This document shows positions 22,186 through 31,703 of a stretch of 64,000 bases of DNA, in pieces; within the stretch, counting starts at the first letter, position 1; every line of letters begins with the position of its first letter. The notes beneath the pieces are model-generated. The model did no database searches. It had not been told where the DNA came from and was given only the letters and a program-made list of their open reading frames with translations. The position numbers and the translations under genes were made by a program. This stretch comes from Streptomyces mobaraensis NBRC 13819 = DSM 40847 (GTDB lineage Bacteria; Actinomycetota; Actinomycetes; Streptomycetales; Streptomycetaceae): contig NZ_CP072827.1 in the NCBI RefSeq assembly GCF_017916255.1, positions 6,225,501-6,289,500 of the forward strand. Direction: 5' to 3'.

Positions 22186-24392
22186 GCCTGCTCTCCCTTC
22201 CCGCTGCGGAGTTCGACGACAAGCCCGGTGAGCTGGGCTCGGACGGGGTGGCGGGACACGTCGGTGACACCACGGAAGACGGCTTTGCGGCTGCCGGGGC
22301 TCAACCGCAGCGCCCCGTCGACGACCTCGCATCCGCTGACGGCGACGAGTTCCTTCCAGTGGGCGACGGGACGGGGGCCCGAGCGCACGTCGAACTTGGC
22401 GACCGGCGTGACAGGACGGTCCGTGTCGACACTCGGCGAGACGCGCAGGTCGACGGTGACCGACCAGGCCCCCGTCTCGTCGATCAACGCGTCCACGTTG
22501 TCCAGCTCGGGCAGCGCGGTGCCGGAGGGGCGCGGCTTCTTCGTGACGCCGCCCACCTTCAGCCGGCCGGCGATCTTCGCCTCCCCGCCGTTGCGGCGCT
22601 TGGCCCGGGGTACGGCGACGAGATCGCGTACCGCCTGGTTGGCGAGGGTGGTCAGAGTGGCGATGCGGCGGTGGGCGGATGGCGAGTAGGTGAGGCGGAG
22701 TTCCTCGGTCTGGCCCCACTTGTTGTGCTCCGGTGGCTCGGAGGCACGGAGGAACTCCTCGGCGGCGTCGGCGCCGGGGGCGTCCGGGCCTGCCGCGCGG
22801 CCGACGAGGAGGACGGCCTGGAACGGATTGGTGCCGATCGGGACGTTGGGGACGCCGTTGTTCTTGACGGTCATGCGATTGCCCCGCATGCAGACCAGTC
22901 GGTTGGGGCGACCCTCGACATCGTCCTCGGCGTTGGTGACCAGGACCACGGCCTCGTGAGACACGCCGCCGCGCACCTCGCCGCCCCGCAAGGGCACGCT
23001 CAGCCGCACGGTCGCGCGCGCGACCTGGCCCGGGGCGGTGAGGCGGTCGACCGTGTCGCCCTCGAGGAAGGCGCGTAGAGCACGGGTGCGGGACGGCTGG
23101 GTCTCGGCCGGATCCACGATCTCCTCGGGGATGAGGATCTCGCCGTTGCGGTACGTGCGAACGGACGCCTTCAAGTGCGCCTCGTGGCCGCCGCCCTCGG
23201 TCATCGCGGCCCAGAAGTTGCGGCCGAGCGCGTCCTTGAGCCTGGCGTGCATCCGCTGGACGGAGTCGTCGTCATCGACGCTGTCCTCGTCGCCGGTGAC
23301 CGGTGCCAGGCTGGCGACGTCATGGGCGCCGACGATGAGGAAGGACGTGCCGGGCTCACCGCTCTCGCGGGTGAGGTGGAGCCGTTCGACGGTCTCCTCG
23401 TCCGCCCACCAGGAACGGGCCACGTCACTGGACTTCGCGTTCGGGTCGGGGCGGCCGAACCAGGCCGGGCCCGCGAATGCCCTGCCGTCGACCTCGCGCC
23501 AGGGGAGATCGAGGCGGCCGATCAGACGGCGTTCGGTGCGCCCTTCGTGGGGCTCGGAGAGGGTGGAGTTGATCAGCACGAGCCCGAGGCGGCTGGTGGC
23601 CCAGAGCGTGGCCTTCCCGAGGCCGTAGGATCCGCCCGCGCCGGAGTCCTTCTTCTGGCTGTCGAGCTGTCGGCGTACGACCGCGGCGAAGAGCCCGTCG
23701 CCGTAGTCGTCGCCGGTGAGGCCCGTGGCGTTGTAATCGTCGACGCGGAGCAGTACCAGGCGATCGCGCTGGTACATGTCTCGCAGTCCGGCCGCGATCG
23801 TGCGCGAGACCTTGTCCTGTCGGCCGCCGTCGGCGGTGAACGCCTCGTAGTGCGGGAGCAGCCGTTCCCAGTCGACGGCCTCGCGGAAGCGGGAGAGGGC
23901 CTCACCGGTGAGTTCGTGCAGGGTGTATCGGACCCGGACGGGTCGGGTGGGGTCGAGACGCGCGTCCAGGCTGTTCTGGGTGGCCTCGCGGGCGAGGACC
24001 GAGACGTCGGCCTCGAAGGCGAACGCGGCGGCGTTGCCGTACTCGCGGCCGCCGTCGTCGTGAGCCGGCCGGTGGTACCACGAGACGGGCAGTCCCAGTT
24101 GGGCGTCGGCGCTGCGCGTGTGGATGGTCTCCAGGTCGGTGTTGAGCAGATCCGCGATGCGCCGGATCGTCTCGTCCCGGGGGACGGAACGGCCGACGAT
24201 CCAGGCCGAGACGGCGGCCCGGGTCATGCCGAGATCCACGGCCAGGTCCGTCTGGCTCTTCCCGGCGTTCCTGAGCTGGCGTGCCAGCCAGGGGCCGAAG
24301 TCCTCAGCCGCCTCCACGTCCCACCCGCTTCCGATCGATGCACCCGAGTGAGAGCCACCGTACCCCACCGCTGTTGACGGGGTGACCGCCAC
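22182..24392 (-). CDS. XRE-type HTH fused to GHKL (HATPase) ATPase
   Basis: 736 aa from GTG 24392 (start uncertain; GTG 24317 is an alternative just before the HTH). Residues ~30-90 form a Cro/C1 helix-turn-helix: LRNAGKSQTDLAVDLGMTRA, then VSAWIVGRSVPRDETIRRIA. After a linker comes a GHKL ATPase domain: N-box EATQNSLDA (E136, N140, D143), G1 RVDDYNATG (216-224), lid loop GAGGSYGLGK (251-260). MORC-, Hsp90- and MutL-like ATPases share this fold and clamp on or remodel DNA. The remaining ~450 residues are unassigned. An HTH-ATPase fusion could both repress its operon and act as an effector. A 17-bp palindrome abuts the start, suggesting autoregulation. First gene of the leftward operon. Confidence 0.85.
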   Translation of the reverse strand: MAVTPSTAVGYGGSHSGASIGSGWDVEAAEDFGPWLARQLRNAGKSQTDLAVDLGMTRAAVSAWIVGRSVPRDETIRRIADLLNTDLETIHTRSADAQLGLPVSWYHRPAHDDGGREYGNAAAFAFEADVSVLAREATQNSLDARLDPTRPVRVRYTLHELTGEALSRFREAVDWERLLPHYEAFTADGGRQDKVSRTIAAGLRDMYQRDRLVLLRVDDYNATGLTGDDYGDGLFAAVVRRQLDSQKKDSGAGGSYGLGKATLWATSRLGLVLINSTLSEPHEGRTERRLIGRLDLPWREVDGRAFAGPAWFGRPDPNAKSSDVARSWWADEETVERLHLTRESGEPGTSFLIVGAHDVASLAPVTGDEDSVDDDDSVQRMHARLKDALGRNFWAAMTEGGGHEAHLKASVRTYRNGEILIPEEIVDPAETQPSRTRALRAFLEGDTVDRLTAPGQVARATVRLSVPLRGGEVRGGVSHEAVVLVTNAEDDVEGRPNRLVCMRGNRMTVKNNGVPNVPIGTNPFQAVLLVGRAAGPDAPGADAAEEFLRASEPPEHNKWGQTEELRLTYSPSAHRRIATLTTLANQAVRDLVAVPRAKRRNGGEAKIAGRLKVGGVTKKPRPSGTALPELDNVDALIDETGAWSVTVDLRVSPSVDTDRPVTPVAKFDVRSGPRPVAHWKELVAVSGCEVVDGALRLSPGSRKAVFRGVTDVSRHPVRAQLTGLVVELRSGKGEQA

Positions 24393-24409
24393 GTCAAATG
24401 AACTTTGAC
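24393..24409. promoter_or_regulatory. 17-bp palindrome, candidate operator of the XRE-GHKL protein
   Basis: GTCAAA-TGAAC-TTTGAC: two perfect 6-nt arms around a 5-nt centre, immediately upstream of the GTG at 24392. Another TTGAC half-site lies nearby (TTGACG, about 24374-24379) facing a CGTCAA that overlaps the first arm. Size and symmetry fit operators of XRE/Cro-type regulators. The position between divergent defence operons would allow control of both. Confidence 0.6.
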
Positions 24410-24728
24410 AGGGGCCGGCTCGGCCCGGGGAAGTCTTGTGGGCGACAAAATTCGGAGTCTGGAATTCCGCCCTATTCGTAGAGAAATGCGTAAGAAGTTC
24501 CCTGGGCGGCCGTACCGAATCGACCGAGGGCGCCCCTTGCGTTGCCCTGGGATTCCGTGATGAGATCTCACCTCAGCCGCCCCACCGGCAAGTTGGGTCA
24601 ACTGCCTGCTCCCAGGGCACCGTTGTGCCTTTTTCGGTCGGATCGCCCCCACGCGACCCGGTCTCTTCCGCACCGCCTCGCACCACTTCCTCGTGAACTC
24701 CCACGAAAGCGAAAGCGCAGGTACCCCA
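24410..24728. other. 319-nt divergent intergenic region with potential leader structure
   Basis: Less GC-rich than its surroundings; no gene recognised. TGCCCTGGGA (24543-24552) and TCCCAGGGCA (24610-24619) are perfectly complementary across 57 nt. The loop contains the palindrome TGAGATCTCA (24561-24570) and an AGTT/AACT pair (24591-24603). This could be a structured leader for the rightward defence operon. An in-frame GTG at 24693 would start the small protein here but lacks a ribosome site. No clear promoter pair was found. Confidence 0.4.
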
Positions 24729-24980
24729 GTGCCCTTGAAAAAGACCCCGCTTGACGAGATGCGCACCATCGTTCGCCAGTACGACGCGCTGGCCGACGAT
24801 CCTGAGGCTCAGGCGGCGTACCTCGGCCTCATGGGTGGGCTCGACCACGGCATGGTCGCCTCCTATCGCGACGTCCTCCTCGGCGAAGTCTCCGCGACGA
24901 ACCGTCGCCGCCCGCAGCGGAACCCGACGGGCCGTCAGCGCGTCGCCACGGTCACGATCACTCTGCACGTCGTCCGCTGA
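24729..24980 (+). CDS. Small unrecognised protein at the head of the rightward defence operon
   Basis: 83 aa from the GTG at 24729 (MPLKKTPLDEMRTIVRQYDAL), preferred over GTG 24693 because GCAGG lies about 9 nt upstream. The N-terminal ~55 residues look helical and acidic (YDALADDPEAQAAYLGLMGGLDHG). The C-terminus is basic (TNRRRPQRNPTGRQR) and ends in a beta-like VATVTITLHVV. No family recognised. It ends 55 nt before the giant GHKL-helicase and probably shares its transcript. It may be a small accessory or antirestriction-like factor, but coding status itself is only moderately sure. Confidence 0.5.
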   Translation: MPLKKTPLDEMRTIVRQYDALADDPEAQAAYLGLMGGLDHGMVASYRDVLLGEVSATNRRRPQRNPTGRQRVATVTITLHVVR

Positions 24981-25035
24981 CGGCACGGCCCGTCAGCTGC
25001 CCCCGCCCGCCCCTCGCCCGAAAGTGGAACCCTTC

Positions 25036-28000
25036 GTGGCCGATCAGCAGTCCCCCGTGATCCGCACCGTCGTCGAGCAGTCCCGTCGCGTTCTGGAGAC
25101 CTATCGCGTCGACCCCGGCCTGATCCCCGAACACGCCAACGGTGAACGCCGTATCACCCAGGGCGGGTACGGCGACCGTCAACTCTTCGAGTTGGTCCAG
25201 AATGCCGCCGACGAGATCCGCGACGAGCCCGGCGGGCGGATCCACGTGGTGCTCACCGACACCCACCTGTACTGCGCCAACCAGGGAAACCCGGTGACCC
25301 CCGAAGGCGCGGAGACCATCCTGCGCATGAGCATGTCGCGGAAGCGCGGCGGGCAGATCGGGCGGTTCGGCGTAGGTGTGAAGTCCGTCCTCGTGGTGAC
25401 GGACACCCCCGAGTTCTTCAGCAGCACCGGCAGCTTCGGCTTCGACCGAGCCTGGTCGTACGACCTCATCCGGAACGTACCCGGTGTGCGGGAGCGGCAC
25501 GGCGAGGACTTCGAGGCACCCGTGCTGCGCATGGCCCGCGAGCTGGACTCGGATGCCGAACGCCTCGCGGACCCGGTGCTGGACGAGCTGCTGGGATGGG
25601 CGACCACCGTGGTCCGCCTGCCCCTGCTGCGCGGCGCTGCCGACCGGCTGGGCAAGGACATGCACGGACACCAGGGTGTGGCGGGCCACGAGGCGCGTGA
25701 CGAATTCCCGTCCGGCTTCCATCTGTTCTCCTCGCACGTGGGTCAGGTGGTCCTGGAGGACCGCCGGCCCCGCCCGATCGCCCGCCGGGTGCTCCGCGCC
25801 GAGCGCGACGGCACCCTGTGTACGATTCACGAAGAGCGGGTCGGCAAGCCGCCGGTCGCCTCGCAGTGGCGGGTCTTCACCCACAGCCACGAGCCGACCG
25901 AGGCCGCTCGTCGCGACGCGGGCGAGCTCCACGGACGTCTGACCGTCGACCTCGCCTGGGCCGTTCCCGCTTACAAGCGCGAGGAGAGCGGTCTGCTCAG
26001 CCCCGCCGGCCCGCGTCGGCGCGGACAGTTCTGGGCGTACTTCCCCAGCAAGTACGAGATGTCACTGACCGGCATCCTGAATGGCGCCTGGAAGACCAAC
26101 GAGGACCGACAGAACCTGCTCGATGCCTCTCCCTTCAACGCGGAGATGATCCAGGTCGCGGCACGGCTGGTGGTGGACTCCCTGCCCGGGCTGGCGCCCC
26201 CGGAGGACCCCGCCGCGTACCTGCCGCTGCTGCCCGGCCGTTCCAGGGAGGCCATCAGCTGGGCCGACAGGCACCTGTTGGAGCAGATCTGGGAGACGGC
26301 GGCACAGCGTCCGTCGCTGCCCGACCAGGACGGCGTGCTGAGGAATCCCCGTGAACTGCGCGTCCACCCCGACCTGTCGAAGGACTTGGCCGCGACCAAC
26401 CGCTGGTTGAAGCAGTGGCACGCGTACCCCGGCCGGCCCAAGGACTGGCTGCACCCGTCCGTGGAGGCCACGACCCTGCGTTCCGGCAAGGTCGAACACA
26501 TCCTGGACCGGACCAAGCAGCAGAAGGCCGATGTCCGCGAGTGGCTGGAGGCGTTGGTCTCCGACGGCACCGCCAAGGCTTCCGAGACCGCGATCCGGAT
26601 CGTCGCCGACATGATCGAGTCGGGAGCCGCCTGTGCCGCGGAGGCACGCAAGGCCAAGATCGTGCTCACCGAGGAACACGGCATGGTCGCACCCGTGCCG
26701 GGACGCGTCTTCCGACGTGCCGACGACGACGGCCTGCGGGAGTCGCTGGTCTACGTCGATCGGGCGCTGTCCGACGATCCGTCGTTGTCCGGCCCCCTGA
26801 CCACGCTCGGGATTCGGGAGGCCGACGTCCGGGGCCGATTCGTGAGCGTGCTCGACGAGGGCTTCGACTCCTACGGCCCGCGTGAGTGGACGCGGTTCTG
26901 GGACCTGTTCCACCAGGCGGGGGCATCGGTGGTGGGCCACGAGCTGGTCAAGCGCGTGGCCGCTCCGCTGGGCACGCTCATGGTGCGGACGGCAGACGGG
27001 CAGTTCCGCGTCCTGCGTGACTGCATGCTGCCCGGCGCCGTGGTCACCGCGCACGGCGACCCCGGCATCGCGGTGGACATGGAGTTCCACTCCGACGACA
27101 CCGGCTTCTTCCGTGAGGTGGGCCTGCGCGACCGCCCGAGCGTCGGCCATCGGCCGGAGGACGAGCCCTGGTTCGAGGAATACCGGGAAGCCATGCACAC
27201 GGCGTACTGCCGCAAGCTCGACGACCGCGCGAGCCGGCCGACCCTGGCCCGGACGAAGATCGAGGGCGCGGCCGTCGGTGGCCCTCTCCACCTCCTTCCC
27301 CGGCTCTCCGAGGAAGCGCGCGCCGCGTTCCTGCGGTTGCTCCCCGAGGAAGGGCTGATCGAGAACTGGACGCTCCAGATCGGGGCCCAGGTCTCCACCC
27401 GCCGGACCGCGCCGTCCCCGATCCGCTGGATGCTCGCCCGGCACGGCCGGGTGGAGACGTCGCAGGGCGTCAAGCCGCTCAAGGAAGCCGTGGGCCCGCA
27501 GCTGTCGGAATACGGCGACGTGCTCCCGGTGGCTTCGATCAGCGTCGAGAAGGCCCGCAAGCTGAAGCTCGCGGACAGCGTGGAGAAGGTCCGCCCCCAG
27601 CAGTGGGAGCAGCTTCTGGAGAAGCTCCAGGAGAGCGAGGACGACGCCTTCGTCGGTTCCACCTACGCCTTGCTGACCCGGCTGGGAATCGATTTTCCCG
27701 AGGACTCCCTGACCCGCTGCCGGATCGGTGACGCCTGGGAGACCCGGGAGGACGGGGAGATCGCCGTCGCCGCGAGCGCGGAAGAGTACCGATCGCTGCG
27801 GGCCGAGCGCGTGCCGGCGTTGTTGCTGCCGGATCGGGAGTCCGCCGACCTCATGGTCGAGACCTGGGGCATGCTGCGGCACAAGGACGTCGTCAGCCAC
27901 GAGACCCGGCACGAGTCGACCGTGGACGCCGTCCCCCTGACCGAGGAGTTCCCGACCCTGCGGCAGCGGATGGGCTCGTCCGCAGGCACCTACACGCTGC

Positions 28001-29793
28001 TGCGGTGCTCCTCGTTGGAAGAGGTGGTCAAAACCCCGCACGGCGTGCGGGCGAAGACCCTGGAGAGCGCGCGTCAGGGCAACGTGATCAAGGTTCTGGA
28101 CACGCTGGACCGGCTTGCCACTCTGCGGGCCGTGGACCGTGAGCTGGGCCTGCGGATGGGCGAAGCCGGTTGTCGCGCGGTGCTGGAGGCCCAGACCCGC
28201 CAGGAGCAGGACGAGAAGATCCGGTCCGCACTGAAGGCGATCCGTGAGGCCGAGGACGTGACGGCCAAGCTGGAGTTGCTGATCGGTGCGGACGCCCTCC
28301 GCGAACGGTTGCCCGCCGGCCTGATGGACGCCGAGCGGCAGGAGCTGGGTGGGCAGGAGCCCTCCGGGCGTCGGATCGCCCAGATGGCGTTCAACGCACA
28401 CGGCGACACCATCCTCAAGACCCACAGCCGAGACATCCAGGAGCGTTTCCCGAACGCTCCGTCGTCCTACACCGGCGGTTCCGCGGCGGTCTCCTTCGTC
28501 GCCGACCTCGGGTTGCCCGCGCCCTTCGCAGGCTACCGGGCCCCGACCCTCGACCAAAGCCTGACGGTGGAAGGCCCGCGGGACTTCCCGCGTCTCCACG
28601 ACTACCAGGAGCGGCTCGCTCTCAACATCTTCGAGATGCTGGACCGGTTGACCCCGCAGCGGGCCATGTTGTCGCTGCCTACCGGCGCGGGCAAGACGCG
28701 CGTCACCGCCGAGGCCGTCATCCGCTGGGTGAAGCAGGCCGGCGAGCTCAAGGGGCCGATCCTGTGGATAGCCCAGACCGAGGAGTTGTGCGAACAGGCC
28801 GTACAGAGCTGGAAGTTCGTCTGGGAGAAGGCCGGCGCGCAGACCCGGCTGACGATCAACCGGCTCTGGACCTCGAACGAGGCGGCCCGTGTGGTCGACG
28901 GGCCACAGCTCGTCGTAGCCACCGACGCCAAGCTCCAGGTGTGTCTCGACACCGACCGGTACGCCTGGCTGAGGGATGCCGCCCTGGTCGTGGTGGACGA
29001 GGCCCACGTCGCGACCAGCCCGAGCTACACCAGGATTCTCGGCCTGCTCGGCCTGACCCCGCGCCAGACCGAACGCCACCTGCTCGGTCTCACGGCCACC
29101 CCGTTCCGCGGCCACAACGAGGAGGAGACCCGCCGCCTCGTCAACCGGTTCGGCGCCCGCCGGCTCGACGAGGGTGTCTTCCCCGCCGACGACGCCTATG
29201 GCTACCTCCAAAAGGAAGGCGTGTTGGCGCAGGTCGAACATCGGGAGCTGACCGGCGGCACCATCGAGCTGTCCCGCCAGGAGCGGGAGAGCGCCGAGCA
29301 GCTCAGCCTGCTGTCCAAGGCCGCCGAGCAGCGGCTCGCCGACGATCACGACCGGAGCCTTCGCATCGTCGAGGAGATCGCGGCCATGCCGGAGGACTGG
29401 CCGGTGCTGGTGTTCGCCACCTCGGTGGAACACGCCAAGTACCTGGCGGCGAAACTGAAGGACCGCGGGATCTCGGCGTCGTCGGTGGACGCCACCACCT
29501 CCGACAACGACCGCCGGGCCCGCATCCGGGAGTTCCGTGACGGCAGGGTCCGGGTGCTCACCAACTACGGCGTGCTGACCCAGGGGTTCGACGCCCCCGC
29601 CACCCGCGCCGTGGTGGTCGCCCGACCCGTCTACAGTCCGAACGTGTACCAGCAGATGATCGGACGCGGTCTCCGCGGCCCCCGCAACGGCGGCAAGGAC
29701 ACCTGCCTGATCCTCAACGTCCGGGACACCATCCGGAACTTCGAGACGGCCCTCGCCTTCACGCGGTTCGAGCACCTGTGGAGCAAGAAGTGA
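25036..29793 (+). CDS. Giant GHKL (sacsin-like) ATPase fused to SF2 helicase
   Basis: 1585 aa from the GTG at 25036 (VADQQSPVIRTVVEQSRRVL). N-terminal ATPase: ELVQNAADEI (E52, N56, D59), CANQGNP (80-86) in place of the usual DxGxG box, and IGRFGVGVKS (108-117), as in sacsin-type Hsp90-like domains. A ~1100-residue middle region is unassigned. The C-terminus is a complete SF2 helicase: LPTGAGKT (Walker A, ~1214), VVVDEAH (~1321), LLGLTATPFRG, NYGVLTQGFDAP, and QMIGRGLRGPRNGG (motif VI, ~1543). One polypeptide thus carries two unrelated ATPases, suited to DNA or RNA remodelling or translocation in defence. The stop overlaps the UvrD-like start. Confidence 0.88.
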   Translation: MADQQSPVIRTVVEQSRRVLETYRVDPGLIPEHANGERRITQGGYGDRQLFELVQNAADEIRDEPGGRIHVVLTDTHLYCANQGNPVTPEGAETILRMSMSRKRGGQIGRFGVGVKSVLVVTDTPEFFSSTGSFGFDRAWSYDLIRNVPGVRERHGEDFEAPVLRMARELDSDAERLADPVLDELLGWATTVVRLPLLRGAADRLGKDMHGHQGVAGHEARDEFPSGFHLFSSHVGQVVLEDRRPRPIARRVLRAERDGTLCTIHEERVGKPPVASQWRVFTHSHEPTEAARRDAGELHGRLTVDLAWAVPAYKREESGLLSPAGPRRRGQFWAYFPSKYEMSLTGILNGAWKTNEDRQNLLDASPFNAEMIQVAARLVVDSLPGLAPPEDPAAYLPLLPGRSREAISWADRHLLEQIWETAAQRPSLPDQDGVLRNPRELRVHPDLSKDLAATNRWLKQWHAYPGRPKDWLHPSVEATTLRSGKVEHILDRTKQQKADVREWLEALVSDGTAKASETAIRIVADMIESGAACAAEARKAKIVLTEEHGMVAPVPGRVFRRADDDGLRESLVYVDRALSDDPSLSGPLTTLGIREADVRGRFVSVLDEGFDSYGPREWTRFWDLFHQAGASVVGHELVKRVAAPLGTLMVRTADGQFRVLRDCMLPGAVVTAHGDPGIAVDMEFHSDDTGFFREVGLRDRPSVGHRPEDEPWFEEYREAMHTAYCRKLDDRASRPTLARTKIEGAAVGGPLHLLPRLSEEARAAFLRLLPEEGLIENWTLQIGAQVSTRRTAPSPIRWMLARHGRVETSQGVKPLKEAVGPQLSEYGDVLPVASISVEKARKLKLADSVEKVRPQQWEQLLEKLQESEDDAFVGSTYALLTRLGIDFPEDSLTRCRIGDAWETREDGEIAVAASAEEYRSLRAERVPALLLPDRESADLMVETWGMLRHKDVVSHETRHESTVDAVPLTEEFPTLRQRMGSSAGTYTLLRCSSLEEVVKTPHGVRAKTLESARQGNVIKVLDTLDRLATLRAVDRELGLRMGEAGCRAVLEAQTRQEQDEKIRSALKAIREAEDVTAKLELLIGADALRERLPAGLMDAERQELGGQEPSGRRIAQMAFNAHGDTILKTHSRDIQERFPNAPSSYTGGSAAVSFVADLGLPAPFAGYRAPTLDQSLTVEGPRDFPRLHDYQERLALNIFEMLDRLTPQRAMLSLPTGAGKTRVTAEAVIRWVKQAGELKGPILWIAQTEELCEQAVQSWKFVWEKAGAQTRLTINRLWTSNEAARVVDGPQLVVATDAKLQVCLDTDRYAWLRDAALVVVDEAHVATSPSYTRILGLLGLTPRQTERHLLGLTATPFRGHNEEETRRLVNRFGARRLDEGVFPADDAYGYLQKEGVLAQVEHRELTGGTIELSRQERESAEQLSLLSKAAEQRLADDHDRSLRIVEEIAAMPEDWPVLVFATSVEHAKYLAAKLKDRGISASSVDATTSDNDRRARIREFRDGRVRVLTNYGVLTQGFDAPATRAVVVARPVYSPNVYQQMIGRGLRGPRNGGKDTCLILNVRDTIRNFETALAFTRFEHLWSKK

Positions 29794-31703
29794 CCCTTTC
29801 CGTCGTCGAAGCTCCCGCTCTCACCCCCGAGCAACAGGCGGTCGTGGACCAGCCCTGGGATACCCGCCTGCTGGTCACCGCGGGAGCGGGGTCGGGCAAG
29901 ACCCACACGCTCGTACGCCGCCTGGACGCGCTCGTCGGTCACGTCGACCCCGACGAGGCCCTGGAAGCCTCCGAGCTGTTGGTCCTCAGCTTTTCCCGGG
30001 CCGCCGTCCGCGAGCTGCGAGACCGCATCGCCCGGCACGGCGAGCACGCGAGGAGGGTTCGCGTGCAGACCTTCGACTCCTGGGCGTACTCCCTGCTGGT
30101 ACAGGCGTACCCGGACGGGGAGTGGGCGGCGCTCTCCTTCGACGAGCGCATCCGGGCGGCCACCGCGGCGATCGAGAAGGGCGCGCTGGACACGATGGAG
30201 TCGGGCCCGCCCGCCCATGTGATCGTCGACGAGGTGCAGGACCTCGTGGGCGTCCGCCGGGAGATGGTCGAGTCGCTGCTCGACCGGCTCCAGGACTCCT
30301 GTGGGTTCACCCTCGTCGGTGACTCGGCCCAGGCGATCTACGACTTCCAGATCGAGGACCCGGAGGAGTACGCCGACCGCGCCGACCTCTTCCTCCGTTG
30401 GGTGCGTGCCTCGTACGCCGACGATCTGGTGGAACTGAACCTGACCCGTAACTTCCGGGCCGCCACGCCCGAAGCGCGTACCGCTCTCCCGCTCGGCCCG
30501 GCCGTGCAGGGCATCGGCAGCGCCCCCGAAGGCGCGGACGCGGCAGCCGAACGGCTCCACGGAGACCTGCGCGAGCTGCTGCTCGACCTGCCCGACCTGG
30601 GTCCGCTCGACGACGCGTTCACCCTGGACACCCTGCGGTCCTTCCCCGGCACCTGCGCCGTCCTGACCCGCGACAACCGCCAGGCCCTGCTCGTATCGGA
30701 ACGGTTGCATTTGCACGGCGTGCCGCACGCTCTACGGCGCTCGCTCCGGGACCGACCGGTGCCGTACTGGGTCGCCGAACTGCTGCGTCGCACCCGGGCC
30801 GCCACCCTCACCGAGGAACGGCTGCGGGAACTGCTGGACGGGATGCCGCTGCCGGAGGGCACCGATCCGGACCGGGTGTGGCGGGCTCTGCGGGCGGCGG
30901 CACGCGGCACCGGCAGGGGCACGCTCGACGTGGCACGAGTGCGCGGACTGGTGGCGGAGCGTCGCTTCCCCGACGAACTGGCCGACCCGGAACCGGCCCG
31001 ACTGATCGTGTCCACGGTGCACAGCGCCAAGGGCTTGGAGTTCGACCGGGTGGTACTGCTCACTCCGCCGACCGTCGCGGAACTGCGTCGTCGCCGTGCC
31101 GACCGACTCGACGTGCCCGCCGAGGCCCGCGCCCTCTACGTGGCGATGACCAGGGCTCGGGAGGACCTCTATCGCCTCGCCCCGCCGGACACGGTGATGT
31201 TGCGGAGACACATGCCGACCGGCCGCTGGTACAGGGGAGCGCCGCGGCAGGGATGGCGTCGCCACGGCATCGAGGTACGGGCCGGTGACGTGAGTGCCCT
31301 GGAGCCGGCCGACGCCCGGGAGAACGCCCTCGCAGCGCAGGCGTATCTGTTGGAGCGCGTACGGCCGGGAGACGCCGTGACGTTCCGGCTGCACGACTTC
31401 CTTCCCATGGGCCCCGTGCAGAGCCCCCGGTACGCGTTGCTGCACGAGGGACGTGAGATCGGCGAGGCTTCCGAGACTTTTAGAACCGACCTGTACTCCG
31501 TCCTGAAGGTCGGCCCCGACTGGGACGTCCGGTGGCCGGAGGAGATCGTCGGACTGCGGATCGACTGCCTGGAGTCGGTCTCGGGCAGCACGGCCGCCGG
31601 GGCCAACGCCGGCCTGGGCGGTCACGGAGTGTGGATCGCCCCGCGCGTCGGCGGAATCGGACGGTTCCGGCGTTCGGCCGGAACCGAGGAGGAGCAGGAA
31701 TGA
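29790..31703 (+). CDS. UvrD/Rep-like SF1A helicase
   Basis: 637 aa. The GTG at 29790 (VTLSVVEAPALTPEQQAVVD) has GGAG 6 nt upstream and overlaps the previous stop. SF1 motifs in order: Q motif LTPEQQAVVD, Walker A GAGSGKTH (~31), Ia-like LLVLSFSRAAVRELRDR, II VIVDEVQDL (~144), III TLVGDSAQAIYDFQ, IV-region LNLTRNFRA, V STVHSAKGLEFDRVV (~406), VI ALYVAMTRAREDLYRL (~450). These enzymes unwind DNA 3'-to-5'. The ~180 residues after motif VI are not typical of UvrD and are unassigned; no nuclease motif is evident. Being coupled between the GHKL-helicase and the DrmA-like protein, it is very likely a component of the same system. Confidence 0.9.
   Translation: MTLSVVEAPALTPEQQAVVDQPWDTRLLVTAGAGSGKTHTLVRRLDALVGHVDPDEALEASELLVLSFSRAAVRELRDRIARHGEHARRVRVQTFDSWAYSLLVQAYPDGEWAALSFDERIRAATAAIEKGALDTMESGPPAHVIVDEVQDLVGVRREMVESLLDRLQDSCGFTLVGDSAQAIYDFQIEDPEEYADRADLFLRWVRASYADDLVELNLTRNFRAATPEARTALPLGPAVQGIGSAPEGADAAAERLHGDLRELLLDLPDLGPLDDAFTLDTLRSFPGTCAVLTRDNRQALLVSERLHLHGVPHALRRSLRDRPVPYWVAELLRRTRAATLTEERLRELLDGMPLPEGTDPDRVWRALRAAARGTGRGTLDVARVRGLVAERRFPDELADPEPARLIVSTVHSAKGLEFDRVVLLTPPTVAELRRRRADRLDVPAEARALYVAMTRAREDLYRLAPPDTVMLRRHMPTGRWYRGAPRQGWRRHGIEVRAGDVSALEPADARENALAAQAYLLERVRPGDAVTFRLHDFLPMGPVQSPRYALLHEGREIGEASETFRTDLYSVLKVGPDWDVRWPEEIVGLRIDCLESVSGSTAAGANAGLGGHGVWIAPRVGGIGRFRRSAGTEEEQE

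Noticed and set aside
24693..24728. Upstream GTG 24693 as start of the small protein
   Set aside because: No ribosome site precedes it and the extra 12 residues are polar and unremarkable. GTG 24729 has a GCAGG upstream.
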